The notes: a model not told the origin generated them from the sequence alone. A DNA stretch of 64,000 nt from Nemertoderma westbladi (GCA_032718475.1 JAUCBJ010008056.1:124001-188000); one strand, 5' to 3'; positions 45,057-57,600 are shown, counted from the first letter of the stretch. Translations and numbers: made by a program.

Positions 45057-47238
45057 CACGGCGTGACTGGTCCTCTCTGTTGCAACAGCCAAGTGTGAGA
45101 TCCAGCTTCACACTACAGCTGAGCAACAGGTATGAGGCTCTTGCCTCTGAGGCGGCAGATCACTGTGAGGGCTATACTGCCTTTACAGAAGCAGTTAAGT
45201 TAGCAGCTGCAGAAACAGTTCCTGTATACCCTCGAAACAGGAAAAGGGCCCCCTGGACTGACAACAAAATTCAGAAGTGCCGAAATGACCTTCATAAGGC
45301 GCAGAAAGAGTCCCGACTCAAACAGACTACAGCGGCCAAGAATGCAGTTAAAGCTGCATCTAGGTCCCTGAACAGGCAGTACTCTGTTAATCTACAGGAG
45401 CTAATAAACCAACAGGTTGATGCCATCAATGATGCTGACGACAGCAGGCAATCATCCCAGGCATGGAAATCGATCAATCTGCTTACTGGGCGGAAAAGCC
45501 AACCAACCACCAAGGTTAAGGCTGAATCACCAGCCGATCGCCTCAATGGTTGGAAAGCCCACTTTGAAAAGCTCCTCAATAATGACAGGGTATTGCCTGA
45601 TAACTTTATAGAAGTAAAAGTGTCTGAGTCTGTACTCCCAGATATTCCCATTGGCGATATCTCCTTTGCAGAAGTGAAGGCTGCTGCAAAGAGCATTAAG
45701 ACCAATCGTGCCAGTGGAGTAGATGGTGTTCCCCCTGAGGTCTTTAAAATACCTGAGTGTTTAAAGCTCATCTATCCCATCATAGTAGACATGTACCGTA
45801 CAACAAGAGTCCCACAAGAAATGAAAACAAATAAGTTGGTGCCAGTTCCCAAGAAGGGCAACCTAACACTCTATGGTTCTTTTCGGGGAATCTCATTGAT
45901 CTCGATTGCTGCAAAACTATACAATAGAATTCTATTAAATCGCATCAGGGATCCCATTGAGAGACTGCTACGTGGAAATCAGAATGGGTTCCGTAAAGGT
46001 CGTGGGACCATGGAGCCCATTTTGGCACTTAGAAGGATAATTGAAGAGTTATCAAAAAAGAAAGACAGGCATCTGGCTGTTATATTTGTTGACTTCTTCA
46101 AGGCCTTTGATTCAGTCTCTCGCTCACGTATGTTCAGCATACTTTCATTATATGGGATTCCTGATGAAATTATTGCAGCAATCAGATCAGTATACGATGG
46201 TTCGACAACATTTGTGTCTACTGTTGATGGTGACACAGAACCATTTGAAGTGTTATGGGGCGTCCTCCAAGGAGACACACTTGCACCATTCTTGTTCATT
46301 ATTGTGGTTGACTATGTTCTACGCATGTCCTTAGATCATCATAATGATGATGGGGTGATGATAACTCCACCTACTGGCTCCAGAAGTCGAGGAAATCCTG
46401 CCAAGTACCTAACTGATCTAGACTTTGCTGATGACTTAGGAGTACTCTCAGAATCATTAGAGGGAGCCCAGCGGCTCCTCAGCTCATTAGAACATGCTGC
46501 TTCTAGTGTTGGTCTTTTTATTAACTCCAGAAAGACAAAAATTCTGACAGTTAACTTTGAAAGTCCTCAGCAAGTCTCTGATCGGATGAGCATAAGCTCA
46601 AAGGATGGTATGCTTGAGCATGTGGACGACTTCTGTTACCTGGGATCATGGATCCGGAAGTCAGGTGAGGACCTTCGAATACGTAAGGGAAAGGCATGGG
46701 CAGCCTTGAATAGGCTTTCCAGGATTTGGAAGTCACCTAGAATTAATCGGAAACTTAAGGTCCGATTATTCAGAGCAGCAGTAGTTCCAGTACTCCTCTA
46801 CGGGAGTCCATGCTGGGCTCTAACTGCTGAGGACACCAAATCTCTGGATGGCACATTCACAAGAATGCTACGCCGGGTACATTGTGTCAAGTACAATGCA
46901 CACATCTCCAACCAGACACTATATAACATTGGAGGTGTCTCATTGGTTCCCCCAAGCTTGACACTAGAACAAAATCGCCTCCGCTTTGCAGGACATTGCT
47001 TTCGCCGTGAGGACCAGCCAGTGCATAATCTTGTACTTTGGCAGCCTCATGGAGTGAATAAGCATGGTGGACAGCCCATGACTTTCTTGAGACGCATCTT
47101 AAAGGACACTGGCCTTAAAGATGCGGATGATCTAGCAAATGTCATGGGTGATAGGGAGTTGTGGCGGTGCAATTTTGTTGACAAGCCGGCACAGCATTCT
47201 TAAAAATGCAGCTGCAATGCAGCATGCCGATCCTAGTA
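45057..47238 (+). mobile_element. LINE A: 5'-truncated copy with target duplication, inside the satellite
   Basis: A 2182-bp insertion flanked by a 12-bp target duplication. The left end lies in the linker before the RT; the endonuclease is missing. The right end is a short untranslated tail (AATGCAGCTGCAATGCAGCA, then CCGATCCTAGTA). This is the longest and best-preserved LINE A copy here and serves as reference for the eight other pieces. Placement in the RTE/Jockey-like superfamily rests on RT motifs and the TAG-rich tail. Confidence 0.93.
45080..47203 (+). CDS. LINE A reverse transcriptase, 5'-truncated, frame intact
   Basis: An open frame of about 707 codons to TAA 47201-47203; it is open upstream to 45059 (RRDWSSLLQQPSVRSSFTLQ, a linker type seen between endonuclease and RT). 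The native start is missing; 45080 is only a TTG. RT landmarks: NRASGVDGVPPEVFKI near 45710; LTLYGSFRGISLISIAAKLY near 45880; QNGFRKGRGTMEP near 45990; motif A VIFVDFFKAFDSVSRSRM near 46085; motif B GVLQGDTLAPFLFIIVVDY near 46258; motif C DLDFADDLGVLSES near 46420; then FCYLGSWIRKSGEDLRIRK, VVPVLLYGSPCWALT and the C-terminal RLRFAGHCFRREDQP with HGVNKHGGQPMTFLRRI. The RT copies element RNA at a nicked target. The catalytic aspartates are present and the frame unbroken, but without endonuclease or promoter it is unlikely to be expressed. Confidence 0.9.
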   Translation: MQQPSVRSSFTLQLSNRYEALASEAADHCEGYTAFTEAVKLAAAETVPVYPRNRKRAPWTDNKIQKCRNDLHKAQKESRLKQTTAAKNAVKAASRSLNRQYSVNLQELINQQVDAINDADDSRQSSQAWKSINLLTGRKSQPTTKVKAESPADRLNGWKAHFEKLLNNDRVLPDNFIEVKVSESVLPDIPIGDISFAEVKAAAKSIKTNRASGVDGVPPEVFKIPECLKLIYPIIVDMYRTTRVPQEMKTNKLVPVPKKGNLTLYGSFRGISLISIAAKLYNRILLNRIRDPIERLLRGNQNGFRKGRGTMEPILALRRIIEELSKKKDRHLAVIFVDFFKAFDSVSRSRMFSILSLYGIPDEIIAAIRSVYDGSTTFVSTVDGDTEPFEVLWGVLQGDTLAPFLFIIVVDYVLRMSLDHHNDDGVMITPPTGSRSRGNPAKYLTDLDFADDLGVLSESLEGAQRLLSSLEHAASSVGLFINSRKTKILTVNFESPQQVSDRMSISSKDGMLEHVDDFCYLGSWIRKSGEDLRIRKGKAWAALNRLSRIWKSPRINRKLKVRLFRAAVVPVLLYGSPCWALTAEDTKSLDGTFTRMLRRVHCVKYNAHISNQTLYNIGGVSLVPPSLTLEQNRLRFAGHCFRREDQPVHNLVLWQPHGVNKHGGQPMTFLRRILKDTGLKDADDLANVMGDRELWRCNFVDKPAQHS

Positions 47239-47250
47239 GCGCTAAGTAGC
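47239..47250. repeat. Right target-site duplication of LINE A (GCGCTAAGTAGC)
   Basis: Matches 45045-45056. The satellite resumes here. Confidence 0.85.
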
Positions 47251-47299
47251 AGTGTGCTAAGTAGCAGTGTGCTAAGTAGCAGTGCGCTAAGTTGCAGTG

Positions 47300-50200
47300 T
47301 GCTAAGTAGCAATGTGCTAAGTTGCAGTGTGCTAAGTAGCAGTGTGCTAAGTTGCAGTGTGCTAAGTAGCAATTTGCTAAGTTGCAGTGTGCTAAGTAGC
47401 AGTGTGCTAAGTTGCAGTGTGCTAAGTTGCAGTGTGCTAAGTTGCAGTGTGCTAAGTAGCAGTGTGCTAAGTAGCAGCGTGCTAAGTAGCAGTGTGCTAA
47501 GTTGCAGTGTGCTAAGTAGCAGTGTGCTAAGTAGCAGTGTGCTAAGTTGCAGTGTGCTAAGTAGCAGTGTGCTAAGTTGCAGTGTGCTAAGTAGCAGTGA
47601 GCTAAGTTGCAGTGTGCTAAGTAGCAGTGTGCTAAGTTGCAGTGTGCTAAGTTGCAGTGTGCTAAGTAGCAGTGTGCTAAGTTGCAGTGTGCTAAGTAGC
47701 AGTGTGCTAAGTTGCAGTGTGCTAAGTAGCAGTGTGCTAAGTTGCAGTGTGCTAAGTTGCAGTGTGCTAAGTTGCAGTGGTCTAAGTTGCGGTGTGCTAA
47801 GTAGCAGTGTGCTAAGTAGCAGTGTGCTGAGTTGCAGTGTGCTAAGTTGCAGTGTGCTAAGTTGCTGTGTGCTAAGTTGCAGTGGTCTAAGTTGCGTTGT
47901 GCTAAGTTGCGGTGTGCTACGTAGCAGTGTGCTAAGTAGTAGTGTACTAAGTAGCAGTGTGCTAAGTTGCAGTGTGCTAAGTAGCAGTGTGCTAAGTTGC
48001 AGTGTGCTAAGTTGCAGTGTGCTAAGTAACAGTGTGCTAAGTAGCAGTGTGCTAAGTAGCAGTGTGCTGAGTTGCAGTGTGCTAAGTTGCAGTGTGCTAA
48101 GTTGCTGTGTGCTAAGTTGCAGTGGGCTAAGTTGCGGTGTGCTAAGTAGCAGTGTGCTAAGTAGTAGTGTGCTAAGTAGCAGTGTGCTAAGTAGCAGTGT
48201 GCTAAGTTGCAGTGTGCTAAGTAGCAGTGTGCTAAGTAGCAGTGTGCTAAGTAGCAGTGTGCTAAGTTGCAGTGTGCTAAGTAGTAGTGTGCTAAGTAGC
48301 AGTGTGCTAAGTAGTAGTGTGCTAAGTAGCAGTGTGCTAAGTAGCAGTGTGCTAAGTAGCAGTGTGCTAAGTTGCAGTGTGCTAAGTAGCAGTGTGCTAA
48401 GTTGCAGTGTGCTAAGTAGTAGTGTGCTAAGTAGCAGTGTGCTAAGTAGTAGTGTGCTAAGTAGCAGTGTACTAAGTAGCAGTGTGCTAAGTAGCAGTGT
48501 GCTAAGTTGCAGTGTGCTAAGTTGCAGTGTGCTAAGTTGCAGTGTGCTAAGTAGCAGTGTGCTAAGTTGCAGTGTGCTAAGTTGCAGTGTGCTAAGTAGT
48601 AGTGTGCTAAGTAGCAGTGTGCTAAGTAGCAGTGTGCTAAGTAGCAGTGTGCTAAGTAGCAGTGTGCTAAGTTGCAGTGTGCTAAGTAGCAGTGTGCTAA
48701 GTTGCAGTGTGCTAAGTAGCAGTGTGCTAAGTTGCAGTGTGCTAAGTAGCAGTGTGCTAAGTTGCAGTGTGCTAAGTAGCAGTGTGCTAAGTTGCAGTGT
48801 GCTAAGTAGCAGTGTGCTAAGTTGCAGTGTGCTAAGTAGCAGTGTGCTAAGTAGCAGTGTGCTAAGTAGCAGTGTGCTAAGTTGCAGTGTGCTAAGTAGT
48901 AGTGTGCTAAGTAGCAGTGTGCTAAGTAGTAGTGTGCTAAGTAGCAGTGTGCTAAGTAGCAGTGTGCTAAGTAGCAGTGTGCTAAGTTGCAGTGTGCTAA
49001 GTAGCAGTGTGCTAAGTACCAGTGTGCTAAGTAGCAGTGTGCTGAGTTGCAGTGTGCTAAGTTGCAGTGTGCTAAGTTGCTGTGTGCTAAGTTGCAGTGG
49101 TCTAAGTTGCGGTGTGCTAAGTTGCGGTGTGCTAAGTAGCAGTGTGCTAAGTAGTAGTGTGCTAAGTAGCAGTGTGCTAAGTTGCAGTGTGCTAAGTAGC
49201 AGTGTGCTAAGTTGCAGTGTGCTAAGTTACAGTGTGCTAAGTTGCTGTGTGCTAAGTTGCAGTGGGCTAAGTTGCGGTGTGCTAAGTAGGAGTGTGCTAA
49301 GTAGTAGTGTGCTAAGTTGCAGTGGGCTAAGTTGCAGTGTGCTAAGTTGCAGTGTGCTAAGCAACAGTGTGCTAAGTAGCAGTGTGCTAAGTAGCAGTGT
49401 GCTGAGTTGCAGTGTGCTAAGTTGCAGTGTGCTAAGTTGCTGTGTGCTAAGTTGCAGTGAGCTAAGTTGCGGTGTGCTAAGTAGGAGTGTGCTAAGTAGT
49501 AGTGTGCTAAGTAGCAGTGTGCTAAGTAGCAGTGTGCTAAGTTGCAGTGTGCCAAGTAGCAGTGTGCTAAGTTGCAGTTTGCTAAGTAGCAGTGTGCTAA
49601 GTTGCAGTGTGCTAAGTAGAAGTGTGCTAAGAAGCAGTGTGCTAAGTAGCAGTGTGCTAAGTAGCAGTGTGCTAAGTAGCAGTGTGCTAAGTTGCAGTGT
49701 GCTAATTAGCAGTGTGCTAAGTTGCAGTGTGCTAAGTTGCAATGTGTTAAGTTGCAGTGTGCTAAGTATCAGTGTGCTAAGTAGCAGTGTGCTAAGTAGC
49801 AGTGTGCTAAGTTGCAATGTGCTAAGTAGGAGTGTGCTAAGTTGCAGTGTGCTAAGTAGCAGTGTGCTAAGTTGCAGTGTGCTAAGTTGCAGTGTGCTAA
49901 GTAGCAGTGTGCTAAGTAGCAGTGTGCTAAGTAGCAGTGTGCTAAGTAGCAGTGTGCTAAGTTGCAGTGTGCTAAGTTGCAGTGTGCTAAGTATCAGTGT
50001 GCTAAGTAGCAGTGTGATAAGTAGCAGTGTGCTGAGTTGCAGTGTGCTAAGTTGCAGTGTGCTAAGTTGCGGTGTGCTAAGTTGCAGTGTGCTAAGTAGC
50101 AGTGTGCTAAGCTGCAGTGTGCTAAGTTGCAGTGTGCTAAGTAGCAGTGTGCTAAGCAGCAGTGTACTAAGTTGCAGTGTGCTAAGTTGCAATGTGCTAA

Positions 50201-50650
50201 TTAGCAGTGTGCTAAGTAGCAGTGTGCTAAGTAGCAGTGTGCTATGTAGCAGTGTGCTAAGTAGCAGTGTGCTGAGTTGCAGTGTGCTAAGTTGCAGTGT
50301 GCTAAGTTGCAGTGTGTTAAGTTGCAATGTGCTAAGTTGCAGTGTGCTAAGTTGCTGTGTTCTAAGTTGCAGTGTGCTAAGTTGCAGTGTGCTAAGTTGC
50401 AGTGTGCTAAGTTGCAGTGTGCTAAGTTGCAGTGTGCTAAGTTGCAGTGCGCTAAGTTGCAGTGTGCTAAGTTGCAGTGTGCTAAGTAACAGTGTGCTAA
50501 GTAGCAGTGTGCTAAGTAGCAGTGTGCTGATTTGCAGTGTGATAAGTTGCAGTGTCCTAAGTTGCTGTGTGCTAAGTTGCAGTGGGCTAAGTTGCGGTGT
50601 GCTAAGTAGCAGTGTGCTAAGTAGTAGTGTGCTAAGTAGCAGTGTGCAAA
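47300..50650. repeat. Higher-order satellite duplication, unit 1
   Basis: This stretch and 51260-54610 share the same order of rare variants at a constant offset of 3960 bp (264 monomers): AATTTGCTAA at 47371/51331, GTAGCAGCGT at 47471/51431, GTTGCGTTGT at 47891/51851, AGTGTGCAAA at 50641/54601. Only occasional single differences occur, for example GCAAC versus GTAAC at 49361/53321. Confidence 0.92.
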
Positions 50651-51259
50651 GTTGCAGTGTGCTAAGTTACAGTGTGCTAAGTTGCAATGTGCTAAGTTGC
50701 AGTGTGCTAAGTTGCAGTGTGCTAAGTTGCAGTGTGCTAAGTAGCAGTGTGCTAAGTTGCAGTGTGCTAAGTAGCAGTGTGCTAAGTTGCTGTGTTCTAA
50801 GTTGCAGTGTGCTAAGTTGCAGTGTGCTAAGTTGCAGTGTGCTAAGTTGCAGTGTGCTAAGTAACAGTGTGCTAAGTAGCAGTGTGCTAAGTTGCAGTGT
50901 GCTAAGTTACAGTGTGCTAAGTTGCAATGTGCTAAGTTGCAGTGTGCTAAGTTGCTGTGTTCTAAGTTGCAGTGTGCTAAGTTGCAGTGTGCTAAGTAAC
51001 AGTGTGCTAAGTAGCAGTGTGCTAAGTAGCAGTGTACTGAGTTGCAGTGTGCTAAGTTGCAGTGTGCTAAGTTGCTGTGTGCTAAGTTGCAGTGTGCTAA
51101 GTAGCAGTGTGCTAAGTTGCAGTGTGCTAAGTAGCAGTGTGCTAAGTTGCAGTGTGCTAAGTTGCAGTGTGCTAAGTAGCAGTGTGCTAAGAAGCAGTGT
51201 GCTAAGTAGCAGTGCGCTAAGTAGCAGTGCGCTAAGTAGCAGTGTGCTAAGTAGTAGTG

Positions 51260-54200
51260 TGCTAAGTAGCAATGTGCTAAGTTGCAGTGTGCTAAGTAGC
51301 AGTGTGCTAAGTTGCAGTGTGCTAAGTAGCAATTTGCTAAGTTGCAGTGTGCTAAGTAGCAGTGTGCTAAGTTGCAGTGTGCTAAGTTGCAGTGTGCTAA
51401 GTTGCAGTGTGCTAAGTAGCAGTGTGCTAAGTAGCAGCGTGCTAAGTAGCAGTATGCTAAGTTGCAGTGTGCTAAGTAGCAGTGTGCTAAGTAGCAGTGT
51501 GCTAAGTTGCAGTGTGCTAAGTAGCAGTGTGCTAAGTTGCAGTGTGCTAAGTAGCAGTGAGCTAAGTTGCAGTGTGCTAAGTAGCAGTGTGCTAAGTTGC
51601 AGTGTGCTAAGTTGCAGTGTGCTAAGTAGCAGTGTGCTAAGTTGCAGTGTGCTAAGTAGCAGTGTGCTAAGTTGCAGTGTGCTAAGTAGCAGTGTGCTAA
51701 GTTGCAGTGTGCTAAGTTGCAGTGTGCTAAGTTGCAGTGGTCTAAGTTGCGGTGTGCTAAGTAGCAGTGTGCTAAGTAGCAGTGTGCTGAGTTGCAGTGT
51801 GCTAAGTTGCAGTGTGCTAAGTTGCTGTGTGCTAAGTTGCAGTGGTCTAAGTTGCGTTGTGCTAAGTTGCGGTGTGCTACGTAGCAGTGTGCTAAGTAGT
51901 AGTGTACTAAGTAGCAGTGTGCTAAGTTGCAGTGTGCTAAGTAGCAGTGTGCTAAGTTGCAGTGTGCTAAGTTGCAGTGTGCTAAGTAACAGTGTGCTAA
52001 GTAGCAGTGTGCTAAGTAGCAGTGTGCTGAGTTGCAGTGTGCTAAGTTGCAGTGTGCTAAGTTGCTGTGTGCTAAGTTGCAGTGGGCTAAGTTGCGGTGT
52101 GCTAAGTAGCAGTGTGCTAAGTAGTAGTGTGCTAAGTAGCAGTGTGCTAAGTAGCAGTGTGCTAAGTTGCAGTGTGCTAAGTAGCAGTGTGCTAAGTAGC
52201 AGTGTGCTAAGTAGCAGTGTGCTAAGTTGCAGTGTGCTAAGTAGTAGTGTGCTAAGTAGCAGTGTGCTAAGTAGTAGTGTGCTAAGTAGCAGTGTGCTAA
52301 GTAGCAGTGTGCTAAGTAGCAGTGTGCTAAGTTGCAGTGTGCTAAGTAGCAGTGTGCTAAGTTGCAGTGTGCTAAGTAGTAGTGTGCTAAGTAGCAGTGT
52401 GCTAAGTAGTAGTGTGCTAAGTAGCAGTGTACTAAGTAGCAGTGTGCTAAGTAGCAGTGTGCTAAGTTGCAGTGTGCTAAGTAGCAGTGTGCTAAGTTGC
52501 AGTGTGCTAAGTAGCAGTGTGCTAAGTTGCAGTGTGCTAAGTTGCAGTGTGCTAAGTAGTAGTGTGCTAAGTAGCAGTGTGCTAAGTAGCAGTGTGCTAA
52601 GTAGCAGTGTGCTAAGTAGCAGTGTGCTAAGTTGCAGTGTGCTAAGTAGCAGTGTGCTAAGTTGCAGTGTGCTAAGTAGCAGTGTGCTAAGTTGCAGTGT
52701 GCTAAGTAGCAGTGTGCTAAGTTGCAGTGTGCTAAGTAGCAGTGTGCTAAGTTGCAGTGTGCTAAGTAGCAGTGTGCTAAGTTGCAGTGTGCTAAGTAGC
52801 AGTGTGCTAAGTAGCAGTGTGCTAAGTAGCAGTGTGCTAAGTTGCAGTGTGCTAAGTAGTAGTGTGCTAAGTAGCAGTGTGCTAAGTAGTAGTGTGCTAA
52901 GTAGCAGTGTGCTAAGTAGCAGTGTGCTAAGTAGCAGTGTGCTAAGTTGCAGTGTGCTAAGTAGCAGTGTGCTAAGTAGCAGTGTGCTAAGTAGCAGTGT
53001 GCTGAGTTGCAGTGTGCTAAGTTGCAGTGTGCTAAGTTGCAGTGTGCTAAGTTGCAGTGGTCTAAGTTGCGGTGTGCTAAGTTGCGGTGTGCTAAGTAGC
53101 AGTGTGCTAAGTAGTAGTGTGCTAAGTAGCAGTGTGCTAAGTTGCAGTGTGCTAAGTAGCAGTGTGCTAAGTTGCAGTGTGCTAAGTTACAGTGTGCTAA
53201 GTTGCTGTGTGCTAAGTTGCAGTGGGCTAAGTTGAGGTGTGCTAAGTAGGAGTGTGCTAAGTAGTAGTGTGCTAAGTTGCAGTGGGCTAAGTTGCAGTGT
53301 GCTAAGTTGCAGTGTGCTAAGTAACAGTGTGCTAAGTAGCAGTGTGCTAAGTAGCAGTGTGCTGAGTTGCAGTGTGCTAAGTTGCAGTGTGCTAAGTTGC
53401 TGTGTGCTAAGTTGCAGTGAGCTAAGTTGCGGTGTGCTAAGTAGGAGTGTGCTAAGTAGTAGTGTGCTAAGTAGCAGTGTGCTAAGTAGCAGTGTGCTAA
53501 GTTGCAGTGTGCTAAGTAGCAGTGTGCTAAGTTGCAGTGTGCTAAGTAGCAGTGTGCTAAGTTGCAGTGTGCTAAGTAGTAGTGTGCTAAGAAGCAGTGT
53601 GCTAAGTAGCAGTGTGCTAAGTAGCAGTGTGCTAAGTAGCAGTGTGCTAAGTTGCAGTGTGCTAAGTAGCAGTGTGCTAAGTTGCAGTGTGCTAAGTTGC
53701 AATGTGTTAAGTTGCAGTGTGCTAAGTATCAGTGTGCTAAGTAGCAGTGTGCTAAGTAGCAGTGTGCTAAGTTGCAATGTGCTAAGTAGGAGTGTGCTAA
53801 GTTGCAGTGTGCTAAGTAGCAGTGTGCTAAGTTGCAGTGTGCTAAGTTGCAGTGTGCTAAGTAGCAGTGTGCTAAGTAGCAGTGTGCTAAGTAGCAGTGT
53901 GCTAAGTAGCAGTGTGCTAAGTTGCAGTGTGCTAAGTTGCAGTGTGCTAAGTATCAGTGTGCTAAGTAGCAGTGTGATAAGTAGCAGTGTGCTGAGTTGC
54001 AGTGTGCTAAGTTGCAGTGTGCTAAGTTGCGGTGTGCTAAGTTGCAGTGTGCTAAGTAGCAGTGTGCTAAGCTGCAGTGTGCTAAGTTGCAGTGTGCTAA
54101 GTAGCAGTGTGCTAAGCAGCAGTGTACTAAGTTGCAGTGTGCTAAGTTGCAATGTGCTAAGTAGCAGTGTGCTAAGTAGCAGTGTGCTAAGTAGCAGTGT

Positions 54201-54610
54201 GCTATGTAGCAGTGTGCTAAGTAGCAGTGTGCTGAGTTGCAGTGTGCTAAGTTGCAGTGTGCTAAGTTGCAGTGTGTTAAGTTGCAATGTGCTAAGTTGC
54301 AGTGTGCTAAGTTGCTGTGTTCTAAGTTGCAGTGTGCTAAGTTGCAGTGTGCTAAGTTGCAGTGTGCTAAGTTGCAGTGTGCTAAGTTGCAGTGTGCTAA
54401 GTTGCAGTGCGCTAAGTTGCAGTGTGCTAAGTTGCAGTGTGCTAAGTAACAGTGTGCTAAGTAGCAGTGTGCTAAGTAGCAGTGTGCTGATTTGCAGTGT
54501 GATAAGTTGCAGTGTCCTAAGTTGCTGTGTGCTAAGTTGCAGTGGGCTAAGTTGCGGTGTGCTAAGTAGCAGTGTGCTAAGTAGTAGTGTGCTAAGTAGC
54601 AGTGTGCAAA
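51260..54610. repeat. Higher-order satellite duplication, unit 2
   Basis: Second copy of 47300-50650. Parts recur a third time: GCTAAGTTAC ending at 53190 matches 57225 (offset 4035), while AGTGTGCAAA at 54601 and GCTAAGTTTC at 54981 match 58051 and 58431 (offset 3450). So the array was built by several duplications with deletions in between. Confidence 0.9.
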
Positions 54611-57600
54611 GTAGCAGTGTGCTAAGTTGCAGTGTGCTAAGTAGCAGTGTGCTAAGTTGCAGTGTGCTAAGTAGCAGTGTGCTAAGTTGCAGTGTGCTAA
54701 GTAGTAGTGTGCTAAGTAGCAGTGTGCTAAGTAGTAGTGTGCTAAGTAGCAGTGTGCTAAGTTGCAGTGTGCTAAGTAGCAGTGTGCTAAGTAGCAGTGT
54801 GCTGAGTTGCAGTGTGCTAAGTTGCTGTGTGCTAAGTTGCTGTGTTCTAAGTTGCAGTGGGCTAAGTTGCAGTGTGCTAAGTAGCAGTGTGCTAAGTTGC
54901 AGTGTGCTAAGTTGCAATGTGTTAAGTTGCAGTGTGCTAAGTATCAGTGTGCTAAGTAGCAGTGTGCTAAGTAGCAGTGTGCTAAGTTTCAATGTGCTAA
55001 GTAGCAGTGTGCTAAGTTGCAGTGTGCTAAGTAGCAGTGTGCTAAGTTGCAGTGTGCTAAGTAGCAGTGTGCTAAGTAGCAGTGTGCTAAGTAGCAGTGT
55101 GCTAAGTTGCAGTGTGCTAAGTAGCAGTGTGCTAAGTTGCAGTGTGCTAAGTTGCAGTGTGCTAAGTATCAGTGTGCTAAGTAGCAGTGTGATAAGTAGC
55201 AGTGTGCTGAGTTGCAGTGTGCTAAGTTGCAGTGAGCTAAGTTGCGGTGTGCTAAGTTGCAGTGTGCTAAGTAGCAGTGTGCTAAGCTGCAGTGTGCTAG
55301 GTTGCAGTGTGCTAAGTAGCAGTGTGCTAAGCAGCAGTGTACTAAGTTGCAGTGTGCTAAGTTGCAATGTGCTAAGTAGCAGTGTGCCAAGTAGCAGTGT
55401 GCTAAGTAGCAGTGTGCTATGTAGCAGTGTGCTAAGTAGCAGTGTGCTGAGTTGCAGTGTGCTAAGTTGCAGTGTGCTAAGTTGCAGTGTGTTAAGTTGC
55501 AATGTGCTAAGTTGCAGTGTGCTAAGTTGCTGTGTTCTAAGTTGCAGTGTGCTAAGTTGCAGTGTGCTAAGTTGCAGTGTGCTAAGTTGCAGTGTGCTAA
55601 GTTACAGTGTGCTAAGTTGCAGTGTGCTAAGTAGCAGTGTGCTAAGCAGCAGTGTACTAAGTTGCAGTGTGCTAAGTTGCAATGTGCTAAGTAGCAGTGT
55701 GCTAAGTAGCAGTGTGCTAAGTAGCAGTGTGCTATGTAGCAGTGTGCTAAGTAGCAGTGTGCTGAGTTGCAGTGTGCTAAGTTGCAGTGTGCTAAGTTGC
55801 AGTGTGTTAAGTTGCAATGTGCTAAGTTGCAGTGTGCTAAGTTGCTGTGTTCTAAGTTGCAGTGTGCTAAGTTGCAGTGTGCTAAGTTGCAGTGTGCTAA
55901 GTTGCAGTGTGCTAAGTAACAGTGTGCTAAGTAGCAGTGTGCTAAGTTGCAGTGTGCTAAGTTACAGTGTGCTAAGTTGCAATGTGCTAAGTTGCAGTGT
56001 GCTAGGTTGCTGTGTTCTAAGTTGCAGTGTGCTAAGTTGCAGTGTGCTAAGTAACAGTGTGCTAAGTAGCAGTGTGCTAAGTAGCAGTGTGCTGAGTTGC
56101 AGTGTGCTAAGTTGCAGTGTGCTAAGTTGCTGTGTGCTAAGTTGCAGTGGGCTAAGTTGCGGTGTGCTAAGTAGCAGTGTGCTAAGTAGTAGTGTGCTAA
56201 GTTGCAGTGTGCTAAGTAGCAGTGTGCTAAGTAGCAGTGTGCTAAGTAGCAGTGTGCTAAGTTGCAGTGTGCTAAGTAGTAGTGTGCTAAGTAGCAGTGT
56301 GCTAAGTAGTAGTGTGCTAAGTAGCAGTGTGCTAAGTAGCAGTGTGCTAAGTAGCAGTGTGCTAAGTTGCAGTGTGCTAAGTATCAGTGTGCTAAGTTGC
56401 AGTGTGCTAAGTAGTAGTGTGCTAAGTAGCAGTGTGCTAAGTAGTAGTGTGCTAAGTAGCAGTGTGCTAAGTAGCAGTGTGCTAAGTAGCAGTGTGCTAA
56501 GTTGCAGTGTGCTAAGTAGCAGTGTGCTAAGTTGCAGTGTGCTAAGTAGCAGTGTGCTAAGTTGCAGTGTGCTAAGTTGCAGTGTGCTAAGTAGTAGTGT
56601 GCTAAGTAGCAGTGTGCTAAGTAGCAGTGTGCTAAGTAGCAGTGTGCTAAGTAGCAGTGTGCTAAGTTGCAGTGTGCTAAGTAGCAGTGTGCTAAGTTGC
56701 AGTGTGCTAAGTAGCAGTGTGCTAAGTTGCAGTGTGCTAAGTAGCAGTGTGCTAAGTTGCAGTGTGCTAAGTAGCAGTGTGCTAAGTTGCAGTGTGCTAA
56801 GTAGCAGTGTGCTAAGTTGCAGTGTGCTAAGTAGCAGTGTGCTAAGTAGCAGTGTGCTAAGTAGCAGTGTGCTAAGTTGCAGTGTGCTAAGTAGTAGTGT
56901 GCTAAGTAGCAGTGTGCTAAGTAGTAGTGTGCTAAGTAGCAGTGTGCTAAGTAGCAGTGTGCTAAGTAGCAGTGTGCTAAGTTGCAGTGTGCTAAGTAGC
57001 AGTGCGCTAAGTAGCAGTGTGCTAAGTAGCAGTGTGCTGAGTTGCAGTGTGCTAAGTTGCAGTGTGCTAAGTTGCTGTGTGCTAAGTTGCAGTGGTCTAA
57101 GTTGCGGTGTGCTAAGTTGCGGTGTGCTAAGTAGCAGTGTGCTAAGTAGTAGTGTGCTAAGTAGCAGTGTGCTAAGTTGCAGTGTGCTAAGTAGCAGTGT
57201 GCTAAGTTGCAGTGTGCTAAGTTACAGTGTGCTAAGTTGCTGTGTGCTAAGTTGCAGTGGGCTAAGTTGCGGTGTGCTAAGTAGGAGTGTGCTAAGTAGT
57301 AGTGTGCTAAGTTGCAGTGGGCTAAGTTGCAGTGTGCTAAGTTGCAGTGTGCTAAGTAACAGTGTGCTAAGTAGCAGTGTGCTAAGTAGCAGTGTGCTGA
57401 GTTGCAGTGTGCTAAGTTGCAGTGTGCTAAGTTGCTGTGTGCTAAGTTGCAGTGGGCTAAGTTGCGGTGTGCTAAGTAGGAGTGTGCTAAGTAGTAGTGT
57501 GCTAAGTAGCAGTGTGCTAAGTAGCAGTGTGCTAAGTTGCAGTGTGCTAAGTAGCAGTGTGCTAAGTTGCAGTGTGCTAAGTAGCAGTGTGCTAAGTTGC

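Noticed and set aside
47132-49555. Minus-strand frame of 807 codons (HCYLA/HCNLA repeats)
   Set aside because: Antisense reading of the same satellite joined to the reverse of the LINE A end.
47206-53235. Plus-strand frame of 2009 codons
   Set aside because: It is the 15-bp satellite read in its stop-free frame; the composition is entirely the repeat, and minus frames are equally open.
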